From positions 1 through 64,000 of the forward strand of contig CAUJNA010001247.1 in NCBI GenBank assembly GCA_963377175.1: DNA of 64,000 nucleotides. The letters run 5' to 3'. Positions within the stretch are counted from its first letter, which is position 1. Each line of letters opens with the position of its first letter. The stretch is from Effrenium voratum. Taxonomy: Eukaryota > Sar > Dinophyceae > Suessiales > Symbiodiniaceae. The notes beneath the pieces are model-generated. The model was not told the DNA's origin. It was given only the letters and a program-made list of their open reading frames with translations, and ran no database searches. Below are positions 11,525 through 22,989 of this stretch, piece after piece. A program made the position numbers and the translations under genes.

Positions 11525-11966
11525 AACCCTCCAGGCCCCGTGCCTAAATTGGGAAGCAGTTCTGAGGTCCGTGTTTGTGTTGCTTACCAGGTTCCATTGA
11601 TCGCCATTTGGCTCAAGACACAATTGAGGTTCAAGATCTTATGTGTAGCTGCGTTCACACGTGATCGGCATTGAGAGCGGAAAACACTTCGCTTGCGCTG
11701 CATTTGTCAGGACCACTGTTGTAACTATTATTCCTTCTCCCTTACAACGTTTACACGGGTTCGGCTATAACGGCTTAGACCGTATACACCTTTCTACGTG
11801 GTTGGTATTACAGCTGGAGGGTTCGGTGCACAGCGTCCCACGGGACGTCACCTTGCCGTCTCTTGACAGGTTATCAGCCGTATCGACAAGCTCTACACTG
11901 GACAGAGAGACAGCTGGTTTATTGCGGGTACAGGGACAATAAAGGGACAATAACCTACACGGTACA
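11525..11966. other. No gene; junction between two retroelements
   Basis: About 440 bp between the methyltransferase-like fragment and the first ATG of the second copia element. It contains a degenerate spliced-leader-like site (11,603-11,617). Near 11,803 TGGTATTACAGC resembles the copia primer-binding site TGGTATCAGAGC, so 5' LTR remains may lie just before it. No second LTR copy is present in the window to confirm this. Confidence 0.5.
11603..11617 (+). other. Spliced-leader-like relict (degenerate)
   Basis: GCCATTTGGCTCAAG differs from the 3' end of the dinoflagellate spliced leader (GCCATTTTGGCTCAAG) by one missing T. It is not followed by GT, so it would be a leader carried in by retroposed cDNA, not a leader RNA gene. 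A match this short could also be chance. Confidence 0.4.
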
Positions 11967-14900
11967 ATGGCATCTTCAGCGAGCCCAAGTACTGCAACTT
12001 TTGGGAACAGCAGCTCAGAGGGATCCAATGGATTGATGGCTCTTCCTGCGGTGATGGATATGATCGCAGATTCACAGGATGAACCTGGGAGCGGAGGATC
12101 CGCGCAATTCAGCGACATATCCACTCCCACAAGATCATGGAAGCAGATCGATGTTCATCAGGAGTCGAAGCAAAGAGAATCCCCACCGAGAAGATCATCA
12201 TTTTCGCCTGCGACACCACGGACGTCGCAGAAGGGCGTGAGGTCGACATCAAAAGGTGGGAGGTCTAAATCACCCACCAGTGCAGAGTTTCGCGCCGCGA
12301 TTAAAGAAAAGAACAAGATGGAGATGGAGATCGGGGAATATCAAGAGACACTTGATGAAATGTCGGCAGCGATGGCAAATCTTCATCAAGAAGACTATGG
12401 GAGCACCATCCGGATCCAGGAGCTGGAGAGACGATGTGAGATTGCCAGCAAGCAGTCGGGACATCTTGTGAGTCACCACCAACACCACATGGCTGAGCAA
12501 GTAGCGCGAGAGCACACGCAGACCAAGTAGCGCGAGAGCACATGCAGAGCAGGTAGCACGAGAGCACACGCAGAGCAAGTAGCACGAGAGCACATGCAGA
12601 GCAAGTAGCACGAGAGCACGCAGCGCAAGTAGCACGAGAGAACACGCGCAGCAAATTGCACGAGAGAACGCACGCAGCAAATTGCACGAGAGAACGCGCG
12701 CAGCAATTGCACGAGAGAACGCGCAGAGCAAATTGCACCAGCTTGCATGGCGCAAGTTCGAGGAGGAAGCCCAACAGATGCGCAAGGTGGAAATGAACGC
12801 ATATCAGTACGGGGAAAAGAAGGACATGGAGTCGAATGTTATAATACAACAGATGAGACAAGCTGAAGGAACTATTATGGAGCAGAAGCGGGAGATTGCA
12901 GTGATGAAATCCTACATGGCAAGCGAGAAGTCGGCCGCGCAGGAATCAGCGATACATGCAAATCAGATACACCGTGAAGCTTCGCAACAAATATCAGTTT
13001 ATCAGCAACAGATCAGAGGCATCGAATCGTCTACATCTATCGAGAAGTTCAACGAGGAGGAGATGGTCCAAAGCCTAAAATCACAGTTGGAGCACGCACT
13101 CGTCAAACGCCCCGAGACGTACTCTATGGAGGACTCCAGGGAACAGCTGATGGCGAGACTGAACGACGTTACAATATTCGCGGAACAAGAATCTAAGAGA
13201 GCAGATTGCTTACTTCGCGAAAAGGAAGAGATCGTCAAACAGTATGAATCCGACGTGTCGAAGAAGGACCAGATGATTGCTATCGAAGGTGGTCATCGTC
13301 ATAGATGCGATCTTGGAATTAGCCCAGGTCAAAGAAGCAAAACAAGAAGAACGGTGCACGATGGACGAGAAGAAGGAGGCCGAGTACTGGAGATTGACAG
13401 CTAAGGGAGTGTATGACGAGTAGCTCGAGGAGATGCATGAACTTCAGGGACAACTGAAGGATCGAGAGGCGACGCTCAAGCAAGAGGAAAGTTTTGTTTG
13501 TCAACTCGATGCTGACAATGAGGAACTACGAGCGCTCAAGAAGCTGGAGACACAGGAAGCCTCTAGCAGTAAAGATGGACATCGTGAACGAGCCGTAGTG
13601 AAACGCGCTGAGGGAGGACCCCAAGCTAATTCGACTAGGGTAGACAAGAGGGTGACTGGGTTATTCCCGTCATCATCATCGAATCTGATCCCTAATTCGT
13701 CACTAATGCCAGGTTTGATTCTCTTTCCGTCTTCTGGTGATCCAATGATCGATGTACACCTATCCCAGATGCAAGGGGTTGTTGGGCATGTCCCACAATC
13801 CGCTACTACAACTGGTGGTGGTGGTGATGGAGGGGGAAACAACGGTACTACACCCCCATTGGATTACGGTGGATTCTCGCCCAATGGAAATAGACAAGGG
13901 GCAAGTCGACGTCAGTTGAGCCTCACAGGTGGCGGAGGAGGACCTCCGGATGACCCACCCGATGATGAGGACGAGGATGACGACGACGAAGAGGATGAAG
14001 AGGACGAGGAAGAAGAAGAGGAAGAAGATGACAATCGGACACGGAGGAGGCGCAGAAGATCGAGGGATGATCGAGAAATCAAGAGCGAAAGACCGAGGAT
14101 TTCGAGGAAAGAAGCCGAGAGGGTGTCTATTCCTGCTTGGCCAAAGATCCATCAACTCGATAACTGGAAGATGCAACTGCTGATGAATGTTCTGAGCGCA
14201 TGCGCAGATCCAGATACTGACACATGGACGAAATGGTTGGAACAGGCTCTTGGGTTAAACCCAGACCTGAATGCGCTGAGCGACTCCGGCGGCGACAGAT
14301 TTGCTACGATAGATATCAAGATGGCCATGGGCGTGCAGAACATGTTGAAACAAGCACCTGACGAAGCCAAAGACGTGTACCTCGACGCTACGCGACACTC
14401 GGAACTACGACATCAACAAGGGGTGATCGTGAAGGGACGAGAGTTATGCAATCATTCAGAACATCTGATAGAACGGATCTTGTCTACCGCATCGAGCACC
14501 TATTCAACCTTGACTTTCCTGGAGACAAGAACTTGGTTATCTTCAGGAACAAGTGGTATGATTTGTTGCTAAAGATGAGGAGCGAAGACAGACCCAGCAA
14601 GTTGGCTCTCAGAGATATCCTCTACAGGAAGATCAAAGGGAGCAAGAAGATGGAGTTCGGCCTCAACGCCTACCATAGATTGCCGGACAAGCATCCTCAA
14701 AAGACGTACGAATTCTTGTTGGCATTGATCGACCATCAGATCAAGGCGGATCGGGAGGACCTGATGCTTGATATGAAGGAGAGATCGGCCAAGTCGATGA
14801 TGAAGTCGGGCGGCAGAGATGCAGCTCCAGCCACTGGCAAACAGGAGAACCAGGGTGGCAAAGGCAGAAAGGGGAAACCCAGTGGACCTGATGCTGCTCC

Positions 14901-15417
14901 TGTACTCCCAAAGGCCAAAGCGAAGGGTCACGCTGGCAAGAACGGCAAGTCCGACGGTGCCAGCGACAGAGGCAAGAGTCCGGGCGGAGGTAAAGATAAC
15001 CCATGTTGGTATCACTTCAAGTCAGCGAAGGGATGCGTAAAAGGGAATGAATGCACATTTTCCCACAGCAAGAAGACGGAGCACAAGCTGGAGAACATGT
15101 CCAAAGGGAAAGGAAAAGGTAAGTCCAAATCCAGATCATCGTCACCAAAGAGGGATGATGGAGCATGCTTCGCGTTTCAGAAGGGAAGATGCGACAGAGG
15201 GACTGCTTGCAAGTATAGGCACGAGCTCATCAAGAACAATTCAGCTCCGGCAACGTCAAGCGACAAGGCGCAAGCCAAGTCGAAGGCTGCCGCCAAGGCC
15301 GCGGCGCCAGCTATTGCAAGAAGGGCCGTCGCGATGCCTGCGATAGTCCTGAAGCAATCGGCTCCTGCGGGAAAGGTCAGCTTCAAGAAGGACCGAGACT
15401 GTCTACCACGAGCATGA
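11967..15417 (+). pseudogene. Gag region: coiled coil, acidic block, CCCH zinc fingers
   Basis: An ATG at 11,967 opens MASSASPSTATFGNSSSEG, a Ser-rich leader followed by a helical region (about 12,290-12,490). A 26-bp minisatellite then shifts the frame (12,494-12,737). Coiled coil resumes (12,730-13,300 and 13,433-13,560; QLKDREATLKQEESFVCQL). Next come a Gly/Pro stretch, a run of about 30 acidic residues (13,960-14,030), an Arg-rich segment, the capsid-like core SIPAWPKIHQLDNWKMQLL (about 14,130), and two CCCH fingers: CWYHF...CVKGNECTFSH (about 15,003-15,065) and CFAFQKGRCDRGTACKYRH (about 15,168-15,225). Gag packages element RNA; here CCCH fingers appear to replace the usual CX2CX4HX4C knuckle. 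Frames break at about 12,530, 13,300-13,430 and 14,500. Confidence 0.8.
12494..12737 (+). repeat. 26-bp minisatellite inside gag
   Basis: About nine imperfect units of the form GAGCAAGTAGCACGAGAGCA plus six more bases, most 26 bp and a few 24-28 bp. In the first unit the frame reads AEQVAREHT. Because 26 is not a multiple of three, each added unit shifts the frame, which explains the stop at 12,530. The units appear to derive from a coiled-coil coding segment. Confidence 0.9.
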
Positions 15418-15427
15418 TGACGACGCA

Positions 15428-18400
15428 ATGAGCGAATCATCAAGATGGTCTGGCGAGTCCGAGATCCCCGAGAAAATGGTATGGTTCAAGGAAGTACTCG
15501 ATGTCGACGAGAATGGGGAGATCACCTATCTCGAAGACGAGAGAAGGCAATGGGAACGAAAAGGGGAGTGGTACGGCTATGAGGACAATGAGAATGAGCC
15601 TTATCAGTACGCGCACGTCGACGAGAAGAAGTTTAAGAGCAGTGATCATCGAGAACTATCAGCCTATCAAGTCCAACGATCATTGATAAGAGCGAGAATA
15701 CTGAGAGAGGTGGTAGACGACGTATACAAGAAACACTACTTCCCAGGAACCAAGGAGAGCAGCATAATGTTTGAATATGATCGGAACAAGGACGAGATCA
15801 GAGAATCGGCCGTCGACTGGAAGAAACAGCATGGTTTGCCGAAGAATGTGTTCGCAATGTCAACGTGCATCAGCAAACGGGTGAAGTGGTTGATGGATAC
15901 TGGATGTGGTCATGATCTCATTGGAAGAGCCAAGGCAAAGAGTCTGGGTGTCGATATTGTGAAGGATGATGATGAGATCGTGTTCCAGACCGCAAATGGT
16001 TCCACTTCCACGTCCGACGTGGCCAAGATAGTCGACGAGTTGGATGAGACGAGCCGCACGTGTTGGATGAGACACCCACGGTGTTGTCAGTAGGGAGGAG
16101 ATGCATGAAGATGGGTTATGCATTTCACTGGATGCCTGGTAAACTACCTTTCATGGTTACACCAAAGCAGGGATTCGTGCACTTACAAGTTAAGGACGAC
16201 ATCCCATACCTCGTGAGTGATGGTAACAGGCATCGCCCTACGGTAGACGACCTCAAGGAGCACTTTTCGGAAGTATTGGCAATGGTAACGAACGATGCGG
16301 CAGATCAGGATGGCGACGATGACAACGAAGTCACACCCGCCGCTGTCGGTGAATCCGCAGAGGTCGAGGGCGAGCGCCATGATGGTGCGTTTGACTTCGG
16401 ACCACCCGGAGGAGCCGTCCGCCTCCCGTAGCTGAGGAAATACCTGTAGACGTTGGGCCAGTCCCGCGTCGACATGGTGATGCCGAAGCTAACGAGGAAG
16501 AGGTTGATGGGGATGATCCAGATGCCGGAATTGAAGTTGATGTGTACGAAGGGTCATCAATAAAGAGGAAAGTGGGAGTCCTCAAGAGGGACGCCAACTC
16601 CATTGCTCATTTGCTTACACACAGGTACCGAAACCCTTTCTGCGAATCATGCGTCAAAGATGAGACACTTCAGATCGCGAACGGGGGCCTTCAAGAGGGA
16701 GGTAAAGATGTTCGGGGACCTGGTGACGTTCGACTTCATAACACCCAGGAGATCATGAAGTGGAAGGCAGGTATGCACTCATTATTCGGGACATATATAC
16801 CGGAATTATCATGGCTTATCCAACTGCGAGAAGAGATACTGACTCTGTCGTCAGGGCCATCAAGCACTTCTGCGGGAGGAGGAAGATCAAGCAGGTATAC
16901 TCGGATGATGGCCCAGAACTGATCAATGCATGCGTGGAGCTGAAGCTGAACCACGACCTGTCGCTGCCTGGACGACCGCAGATAATTCCCTTGCTGAAAG
17001 AACAAACCAATTCATCATTGACCAGACTTCGGCTTGTCTTGTACATGCCGGTCTACCCACGTGCTACTGGGTGCAGGCCATCACCACGCTGTGCCATCTT
17101 ATGAACATTGAAGAAGTAAATGGATCGAGCGCTTGGATGAGGCTGCATGGCGAGGAGTTCAAAGGCGAGAAGATACCTTTTGGTGCGCTAGTAGACTTCA
17201 AGCCGAGTGAAGCACGAGGGGAGAAGAGGGAGAAATTCGAACCAAGAGGGGAAACTGGTATATTTGCTGGATACGTGTTGAGCGCCGGGATGCATTGGGC
17301 GAACAAGTATCGGGCTTGGGCACTCACTGCATTTGCGGGTGCAGAGTTGAACATCAAGAAAGCAAAGGTTCCACCTCGATTGAGAATGCCACATCAGACG
17401 GAGAGGATGATTCTCAAGTCACCTCTAACATTCCCAATACAACAGAAGTACAAGGCTGCCAACGAGACTTTGGAGGGGATTGAGATGTCTGTCGATGCAA
17501 TCGGTCTGGATGCACGCGACCGCCTGATCGAAGATGAGGACTACGAGCCCGAGTTATTGCAGAGTGACGAGAAGCGACTGCTCGACGATGAGGTCGATCA
17601 GATCGCTGGTCTGCTGCTTGACGATGGTCCGGAAGTACTTGTCGGAGGTCGGGGGGGCCATGCAGAGGAAGAGGATGCTAGACCGAGCTCATCAAAAGGA
17701 AAAGGGGATGGACACGCCAAGGACGACGAAGAAATTAAGAAGCCCGACCTTCCACATGTGTCAACTGGGCTACCTGGGGATGGCATCACGTACGTCAACG
17801 ATGATGGTAAGGAGGTAAAGATCGATAAGGCCGGGAGACCATATCCTGTCGGGAAAGATGGATTCAGGTTAATGAAGACGACGAGACCTCCAGAATATAC
17901 TCCCGATGAATGGGCAATGATGAGGAAATACTACACCGAGGAAGAAAAGGCCGAGGTGAAGGGTGGTGGCAAGAAGAAGAAAGACGACCCCAAGAGTAAG
18001 GAATCTGAGATATCTGCGCCGGCAGAGGCGCAGACATTGCAGATGCCCGGTGGTAAGAGAATTCGAGCAATGCTTCGAAACCGCTGGGGTGGAGTTGAAT
18101 GGCAGTACAAGTGGGGATACATATCAAAGATCAAGAACCCAACGGATGGGAAACATTTGGCTGAGCTTGATTGGGTCAGGATAGTTGTGAATCCTGCTGA
18201 CGGAGTGGTTGTCCTCATGGATTCCAAGCAATCCCAAGACGTCTTGAGACGAAATGTCCAGCTTGAGAAAGAATTTGCGTGTCTGGTGGCAATATACGCC
18301 TGGAAGTTCAAGTCTGAGGAGCGGTCAAAGTCGACTCCAAATTGGACGAAGGCAGTTGCATCAGTCATCGAGAGTCATAAAGACGAAGCTGAGACGACAT

Positions 18401-19530
18401 CGGAGACAGATCCAACGATCGACGCATCGACGGATTTTACCTGGTATGAATGGGAGGAGTCTGCTGAGGTGGTTTCTGGAAAAGTGCCACTCGCGTTGCC
18501 CGCAATAGGAGAAAACGGTGAAGCCAAGAAATACCCATCGATGCCGTGCGTGACTTCTGAGCAAATACAGCACAGAGAGAAAGCCGTAAAAGTTGTACGA
18601 TTCTTCGACGCTTTAGTGTCCAGACCGGTTGGCAGGAAGGAAATGCTGACCAACCCTGATGCGTTGGCATCGATGAAGAAAGAATGGTCGGGATTAATCG
18701 ACCAGGGCGTCTTCGACCTTGGCGCAGTGCGGGAATATGACGCTGTGGCCAAGGAGGCAAAAGCGAAAGGGGAAGAGATACACATGGCTCGCGCACATGG
18801 TATTTGTGTTGAAAAGCACTCACAGTTGCCTGTTGGTGATCCTAAGAGGAAGTTCAAGGGTAGAGGCGTGTTGCTGGGGAACCAAGTGAAGAATCAAAGC
18901 TTTGAAGCTGCGATGTTTCAAGATTTGGGGAACTCTCCTGCTTCGTTTGAGGCCTCGCGTTGGGCGGATTTTTTGGGTTGTCATGATGGTTGGGATGCGC
19001 AGATGGCCGACGCTGTCCAAGCGTACATCCGAGGCACGCCATGTTGGATTGAATTGCCACCGGAGGCTGTGCCGAGTGAATGTACAGAAGACCGGTCGTC
19101 CCATTGAGGAAGGCGCTGTACGGACACCCAGATGCGGGAACATTCTGGGAGCAGCACTGTGATGAATCGGTGCGTGCCGTTGGTTTTGAACCCATCGGTG
19201 AGGAATGGCCGTCAGTGTACATTCATGAAAAGCTCCAGCTTGTTCTGGTTGTGTACGTCGACGACTTCAAAATGGCAGGGCCGCAAAAGAACCTTGCCCA
19301 AGGGATGGAGCATGTTGCGTACACGTTTGAAGATTGAGCCCGAGACTGGACTTGACATGTACCTTGGTTGTAACCAAAGCAAGGGAAACGTCACTCTCGG
19401 GAACGGACACCGCGTAACAACGGTGACCTATGACATGGAACAGTTCCTACGTTCCTGTGTCGACCGCTATCTTGAGGTGGCGGGCGATGTAAAGTTGAAT
19501 AAGGTTGTCACTCCCGAGTTGCATGCGCGC
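15428..19530 (+). pseudogene. Pol region: protease, integrase, partial reverse transcriptase
   Basis: The protease is marked by WLMDTGCGHDLIG (about 15,888-15,926). Integrase follows, with HLLTHRYRNPFCESCV (HHCC-like, about 16,605-16,655), FGDLVTFDFI (first Asp, about 16,712-16,740), YSDDGPE (about 16,900) and SLAERTNQF (Glu, about 16,990). After a long linker, the reverse transcriptase shows RKFKGRGVLLGNQVKNQS (18,848-18,900), ADAVQAYIRGTPCWIELP (about 19,005-19,060), YGHPDAGTFWEQHC (19,119-19,160) and YVDDFKMAG (about 19,252-19,280). The sequence stays recognisable as YLGC...YDMEQFLRSCVDRYL to about 19,500, then stops. RNase H is missing. Frame breaks fall near 15,417, 16,050, 16,435, 16,740, 16,930, 19,100 and 19,335. 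Confidence 0.88.
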
Positions 19531-20388
19531 ATCGGCCTTGTCCTCTTCTCCAGCCAAGGACTTCAGGAGCTGATCGTGCACCAGGGCCCTGAAGATGATC
19601 GCCCTTGGCAGCCCCGGCGTCCGAGGCCGGTCCGGTTCGAGGCAAACATGGATGGAAAAGCTTGCCTTTTTGGCAGGTGCAGGCGGAGGACCTTGGTGAC
19701 CTCCCTCCAAAAGTGCTTCCAGAATGCTTGACAAGGCGCGACGGAAAAACTCCTACTCTTTTGTGGGGCTATGCGGGCCGCGACATGGTCTTCCCACCGT
19801 GGGTTTTGGGACCCTATCGTGGAATGCTGAGACTGTGGTCTATCAAATCTGGGAGAGTCTTTGTTTTGCGTGCGGACTCTTTGGAAGTGCAGCGCCACCC
19901 ACGCCTCCCTATTGCTGTCTGGCCGGTGGAACATCAATGAGTGGACAGATGCACCGGTATTCACTCAACCCTGTTGACATGCACATGGAGGGGACTGAGT
20001 CTCCCAACTTTGACCGTCCAGATTTCGCCCTGACGTAAGGGATCTCACGGCGTTCGGTTTTGATGCGCCACAAGCCCTGGAGGAGACTGACGCTGCCGCG
20101 CGCCGCAACATGATACACATTGCCTTGTCCGGCAAGGCCACGTGGAAGGACGCTGCTGAGCTACCCCTTGACTGGCCAATGGCACTGATTCTGTGGTGGC
20201 TGGTCAGCGTGGCATATTCCAGACTTCGTCGAGGTCGAGGTTACTTGGAAGAGCTGCTCATGGCATGGGTCCATAGGGGCAGGAGTTTCAGCCCTTGGCT
20301 GAGCTTTTGAGCCAACATATTCCCTTTCCTGCTGCTTGGACCGGCTCAAGGACCCTGTTGCCCTGGCTGACCAAGCTCGCGATGGACC
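19531..20388 (+). other. Unassigned sequence after the copia truncation
   Basis: No recognisable domain. Frames are open for 60-110 codons but overlap and none has a clear motif. The boundary at about 19,530 is where copia similarity stops, and it is not marked by a repeat I can see. Confidence 0.4.
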
Positions 20389-21222
20389 GTGCAAGCCAAG
20401 AACATGAAAGGTACTGGGTTGTTTGTCACCCAAAGGGGCCAGATTGCGTGGCCTTGTGAAGTACCAGTTTGGTGCCCCCAGGGTCATATGTTCTCTAATT
20501 GCCTGTATGGTGTTGAAGTCTTCATGCCTGTCCGCGTTTTGCTACGGGGCATTCCACGGTTGCCTGACGCACCTGCCGCTCGGGAGGTTTCCGACAAGGT
20601 CAAAGCAGGAGTCAGTTTGTGTTACGATGGCAAGGCTGTTTTTCCGTGTAACCTGCTGCCGCAGAGGGCGATCTTCTCCGGAATTGTGCCTGACCTCACG
20701 CAAGCGGCTCAGTTCAAAATGCCTGTGTGCACCAGTAATGCGGGGACCAGCAATGAATCCCAGCATGAGAATTTTGCACGCACCCTGCGTCAGCAGAGGC
20801 CTGACTGGCCAGTATCCCTGCACCAAGTCACGCAGACGTTACAGTACATTGAGGAGGCTAAGGTAACCAACCACCAGGGCCAAACTGGCAGTCTGCCCGC
20901 ACCAAAAACACCTGACAGGAAGATATCCGTGCGTCCTGTGCGAAGGCAGATCACAACCCCCGGAAGCTTCTGCAGAGGAGCCGCCACCGACATCAGGGAC
21001 TTCCAATTCCGGGGGGCACCGCAGTGGCCCAACACGCGAATGTTGGACCAGTCCGTCACTAACCTCTTTCAGGAGCATGGCATGACTGCAGGAAGCAGTG
21101 GGGGCTTGCAAAATGCCACTGACTGGCTCCTGCCGACCAGTGAGCACTTCAGCAAATTGAGGTGGGAGATGATATACAATCAGCTTCCGAATGCTCGGAC
21201 TTCCGACATTGCCAATGTCTGA
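20389..21222 (+). CDS. Hypothetical protein, 277 codons
   Basis: I do not recognise this protein. It runs 277 codons without a stop in GC-moderate sequence; only the first codons of the frame (at 20,389, ATG CAA GCC) provide a start. The first half is mixed and Cys-containing (WCPQGHMFSNCLYG); the second is Gln/Thr/Pro-rich, including LRQQRPDWPVSLHQVTQTLQ. There is no signal peptide, membrane segment or coiled coil. Its 3' end overlaps the reverse-strand gag-like remnant by about 40 bp. It may be an element-encoded accessory protein or a chance open frame. Confidence 0.3.
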   Translation: MQAKNMKGTGLFVTQRGQIAWPCEVPVWCPQGHMFSNCLYGVEVFMPVRVLLRGIPRLPDAPAAREVSDKVKAGVSLCYDGKAVFPCNLLPQRAIFSGIVPDLTQAAQFKMPVCTSNAGTSNESQHENFARTLRQQRPDWPVSLHQVTQTLQYIEEAKVTNHQGQTGSLPAPKTPDRKISVRPVRRQITTPGSFCRGAATDIRDFQFRGAPQWPNTRMLDQSVTNLFQEHGMTAGSSGGLQNATDWLLPTSEHFSKLRWEMIYNQLPNARTSDIANV

Positions 21223-22121
21223 GCTTCGGAAAATAGCCTTCGCAAGGCAGACACAGCTCTAACTGAAGCGGGATCACCACCACCATTGACGGCGGCCAAG
21301 AGGCCTTTCAGGCTCTCTTCACTAGGCGCACTGCCTGGCTGCGTCAAAGCGTAGGCCAACCTCGAAAGGGTTGTCACGCCTTTGGCTTTCAGGATGTCCA
21401 CCTCGTCACTCGACAGGCCAACTTCCGAAGCTCGCGACTCAAACGCCGCACCAACCACCAAATTGTCCCGCCGCCTGGCCGACTTGGGTTTGCGTCCAAC
21501 GACAGTGTCCGTAAGAAAGAGCAAAAAGGACAGGGTTGGCTGCCGTGCACCTGCACCAACGGCCTGCTGCAGCACTCGCAGGCGTACGTGTTGGACTACC
21601 TTCTCGCTCAAGGGCAATCTTGCGCGAGGTGACCCCGTCTCCACAGAGAAAGTTGATGGCGGCCAGGTCTCCTTTCGACCACTGATCGAAGTTGCCCTCC
21701 GCATGTCTGTACCAATTTTGACCACGCTCATCCATATCCAGACCACACCAGCCAAGGGCGTAATGCAGGGCCTCGAACCTGTGACTCGTCGGCACCGCGT
21801 CCACATACTGACACTCAAGGTCGACACGCCCGTGCAGTTGGTGGGGAAGGAAGACCAAATGCTCATAGCGACGCCTCGACTGCCTACCCGTTCCTTCGCC
21901 AGCAAGCAAAAGCACAAAAACATGCCGCTCTGCAAGCTCTTCCAAGTTCCAATCCAGGCTCCAAAAGTCGGAATGATCTGCAACGGTGGCGGAAAGGCGA
22001 CCTGCAGGAGGTTGGGCGGCATAGCAACAGCACCGACCACAGTCTCACCTGAAATGCAAAGCCTTCTCGCAAGGACATCACGCATGATGTTGACTCGTCG
22101 CACGGTCACGGCCGCGCTCAC
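21180..22121 (-). pseudogene. Gag-like retroelement remnant, reverse strand
   Basis: Between about 21,480 and 21,180 the minus strand reads FESRASEVGLSSDEVDILKA, GVTTLSRLAYAL and VSALRRLFSEAQTLAMSEVR. This matches in order and character the gag-like protein at 10.1-10.3 kb (CCEFKLPADS, GISTLGTLAFF, VASLRRLLFVARTLAISEI), so both copies belong to one family. Upstream, a different frame (21,945-21,600) is well formed: LEELAERHVFVLLLAGEGTG and HRFEALHYALGWCGLDMDER. That part is unassigned. The remnant ends at 21,180 where it meets the hypothetical ORF on the other strand. Confidence 0.6.
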
Positions 22122-22165
22122 TCTGGCTCATACTTACTAGGCGCGAGTTGAGTCGGGGGTCACGC

Positions 22166-22260
22166 GCTCGCAAACACACACACACACACCCACACGCGCG
22201 CACGCACGAACACGCACACGCGCACATGCAGCACCCACACCCACACATTCCAACATGTTC
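22166..22260. repeat. CA/CG-rich microsatellite
   Basis: Short CACA, CACG and CGCG alternating run, resembling a degraded version of the array at the left edge of the window. Confidence 0.9.
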
Positions 22261-22329
22261 AGAAGCCCAAGCGCCCCCAAGAAGCACGTCCGTCACTCGC
22301 TTGCCATGGCAAGGGTTCATTCAAAGCTG

Positions 22330-22960
22330 CGAAAAGCCGGGGCGCCAAAAGCTGGAGACCACACCCCGCCCGAACCAAAGGCCAGGCCAAAAGCCAAGCC
22401 AAAAGCTGCAGCTGCTGGAGACAAACAGGTCTGCGGAGCCGAAGGCCATGCCGAAGCAAAGGGATACGCCAAAGGCAAGGCCAAGGGATACGCCTCTCAG
22501 GGCAGAGAAAGCAAAGCAGGCAAAGGCAAAGCCACCGCCAACCAATAACGCAAAGCAGGCGAAGGCAAAGCCAAAGCAACCCGATCAGCCGCCAGAGGCA
22601 AAAGCAAGGCCGCGCTCGCCCGATCAGCCGCCTGCCTGCCCAGCAAGCCAGGGTAGATAACGCAAAGCAGGCGAAGGCGAAGCCAAAACAACCAGAGCAG
22701 CCTCCAGGGCCACCTCCGCCCGCAAACGCAAAAGAGGCAAAAGCAAGGCCACGCTTGCCCGGTCAGCCGTCAGAGGCAAAAGCAAGGCCACGCTCGCCCG
22801 GTCAGCCGCCTGCCTGGCGCCAGCAAACAGCCCAGCGTGTGGCCCAAGCGGCAGCCCGACCCCCACCTCCACCCCCACCCCCACCGCCGCAGGCTGAACA
22901 GCAGCAAGTGCGCCAGCAACAGGTGTGCGCGCAGTGGCAAGCGGCGCAAGGCCAAGGATG
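22330..22960 (+). repeat. Low-complexity Lys/Ala/Pro-coding repeats
   Basis: Degenerate repeats built on GGCAAAGCCAAAGC-type units, and from 22,560 on copies of GAGGCAAAAGCAAGGCCACG followed by CTCGCCCGGTCAGCCGCC-like sequence. All three forward frames give Lys/Ala/Gly- or Arg/Pro-rich peptides, so the reading frame is uncertain. It directly precedes the coiled-coil/P-loop gene and could encode its disordered N-terminus. Confidence 0.7.
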
Positions 22961-22989
22961 AAGCAGGGCTTCGAACAACCCCGAGCATG

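Larger units (their letters stand above)
11967..19530 (+). mobile_element. Decayed, 3'-truncated Ty1/copia element
   Basis: Plus-strand copia-type element with gag, protease, integrase and most of the reverse transcriptase in order, then a sudden end near 19,530 before RNase H and the 3' LTR. At least nine frame changes are needed to read it. It differs clearly from the complete element at 3-10 kb: its gag has a long coiled-coil front and CCCH fingers instead of a zinc knuckle. Confidence 0.9.

Noticed and set aside
22261..22960. Histone- or SR-like basic protein
   Set aside because: All three frames give basic, repetitive peptides, so the signal is repeat composition rather than a conserved protein.
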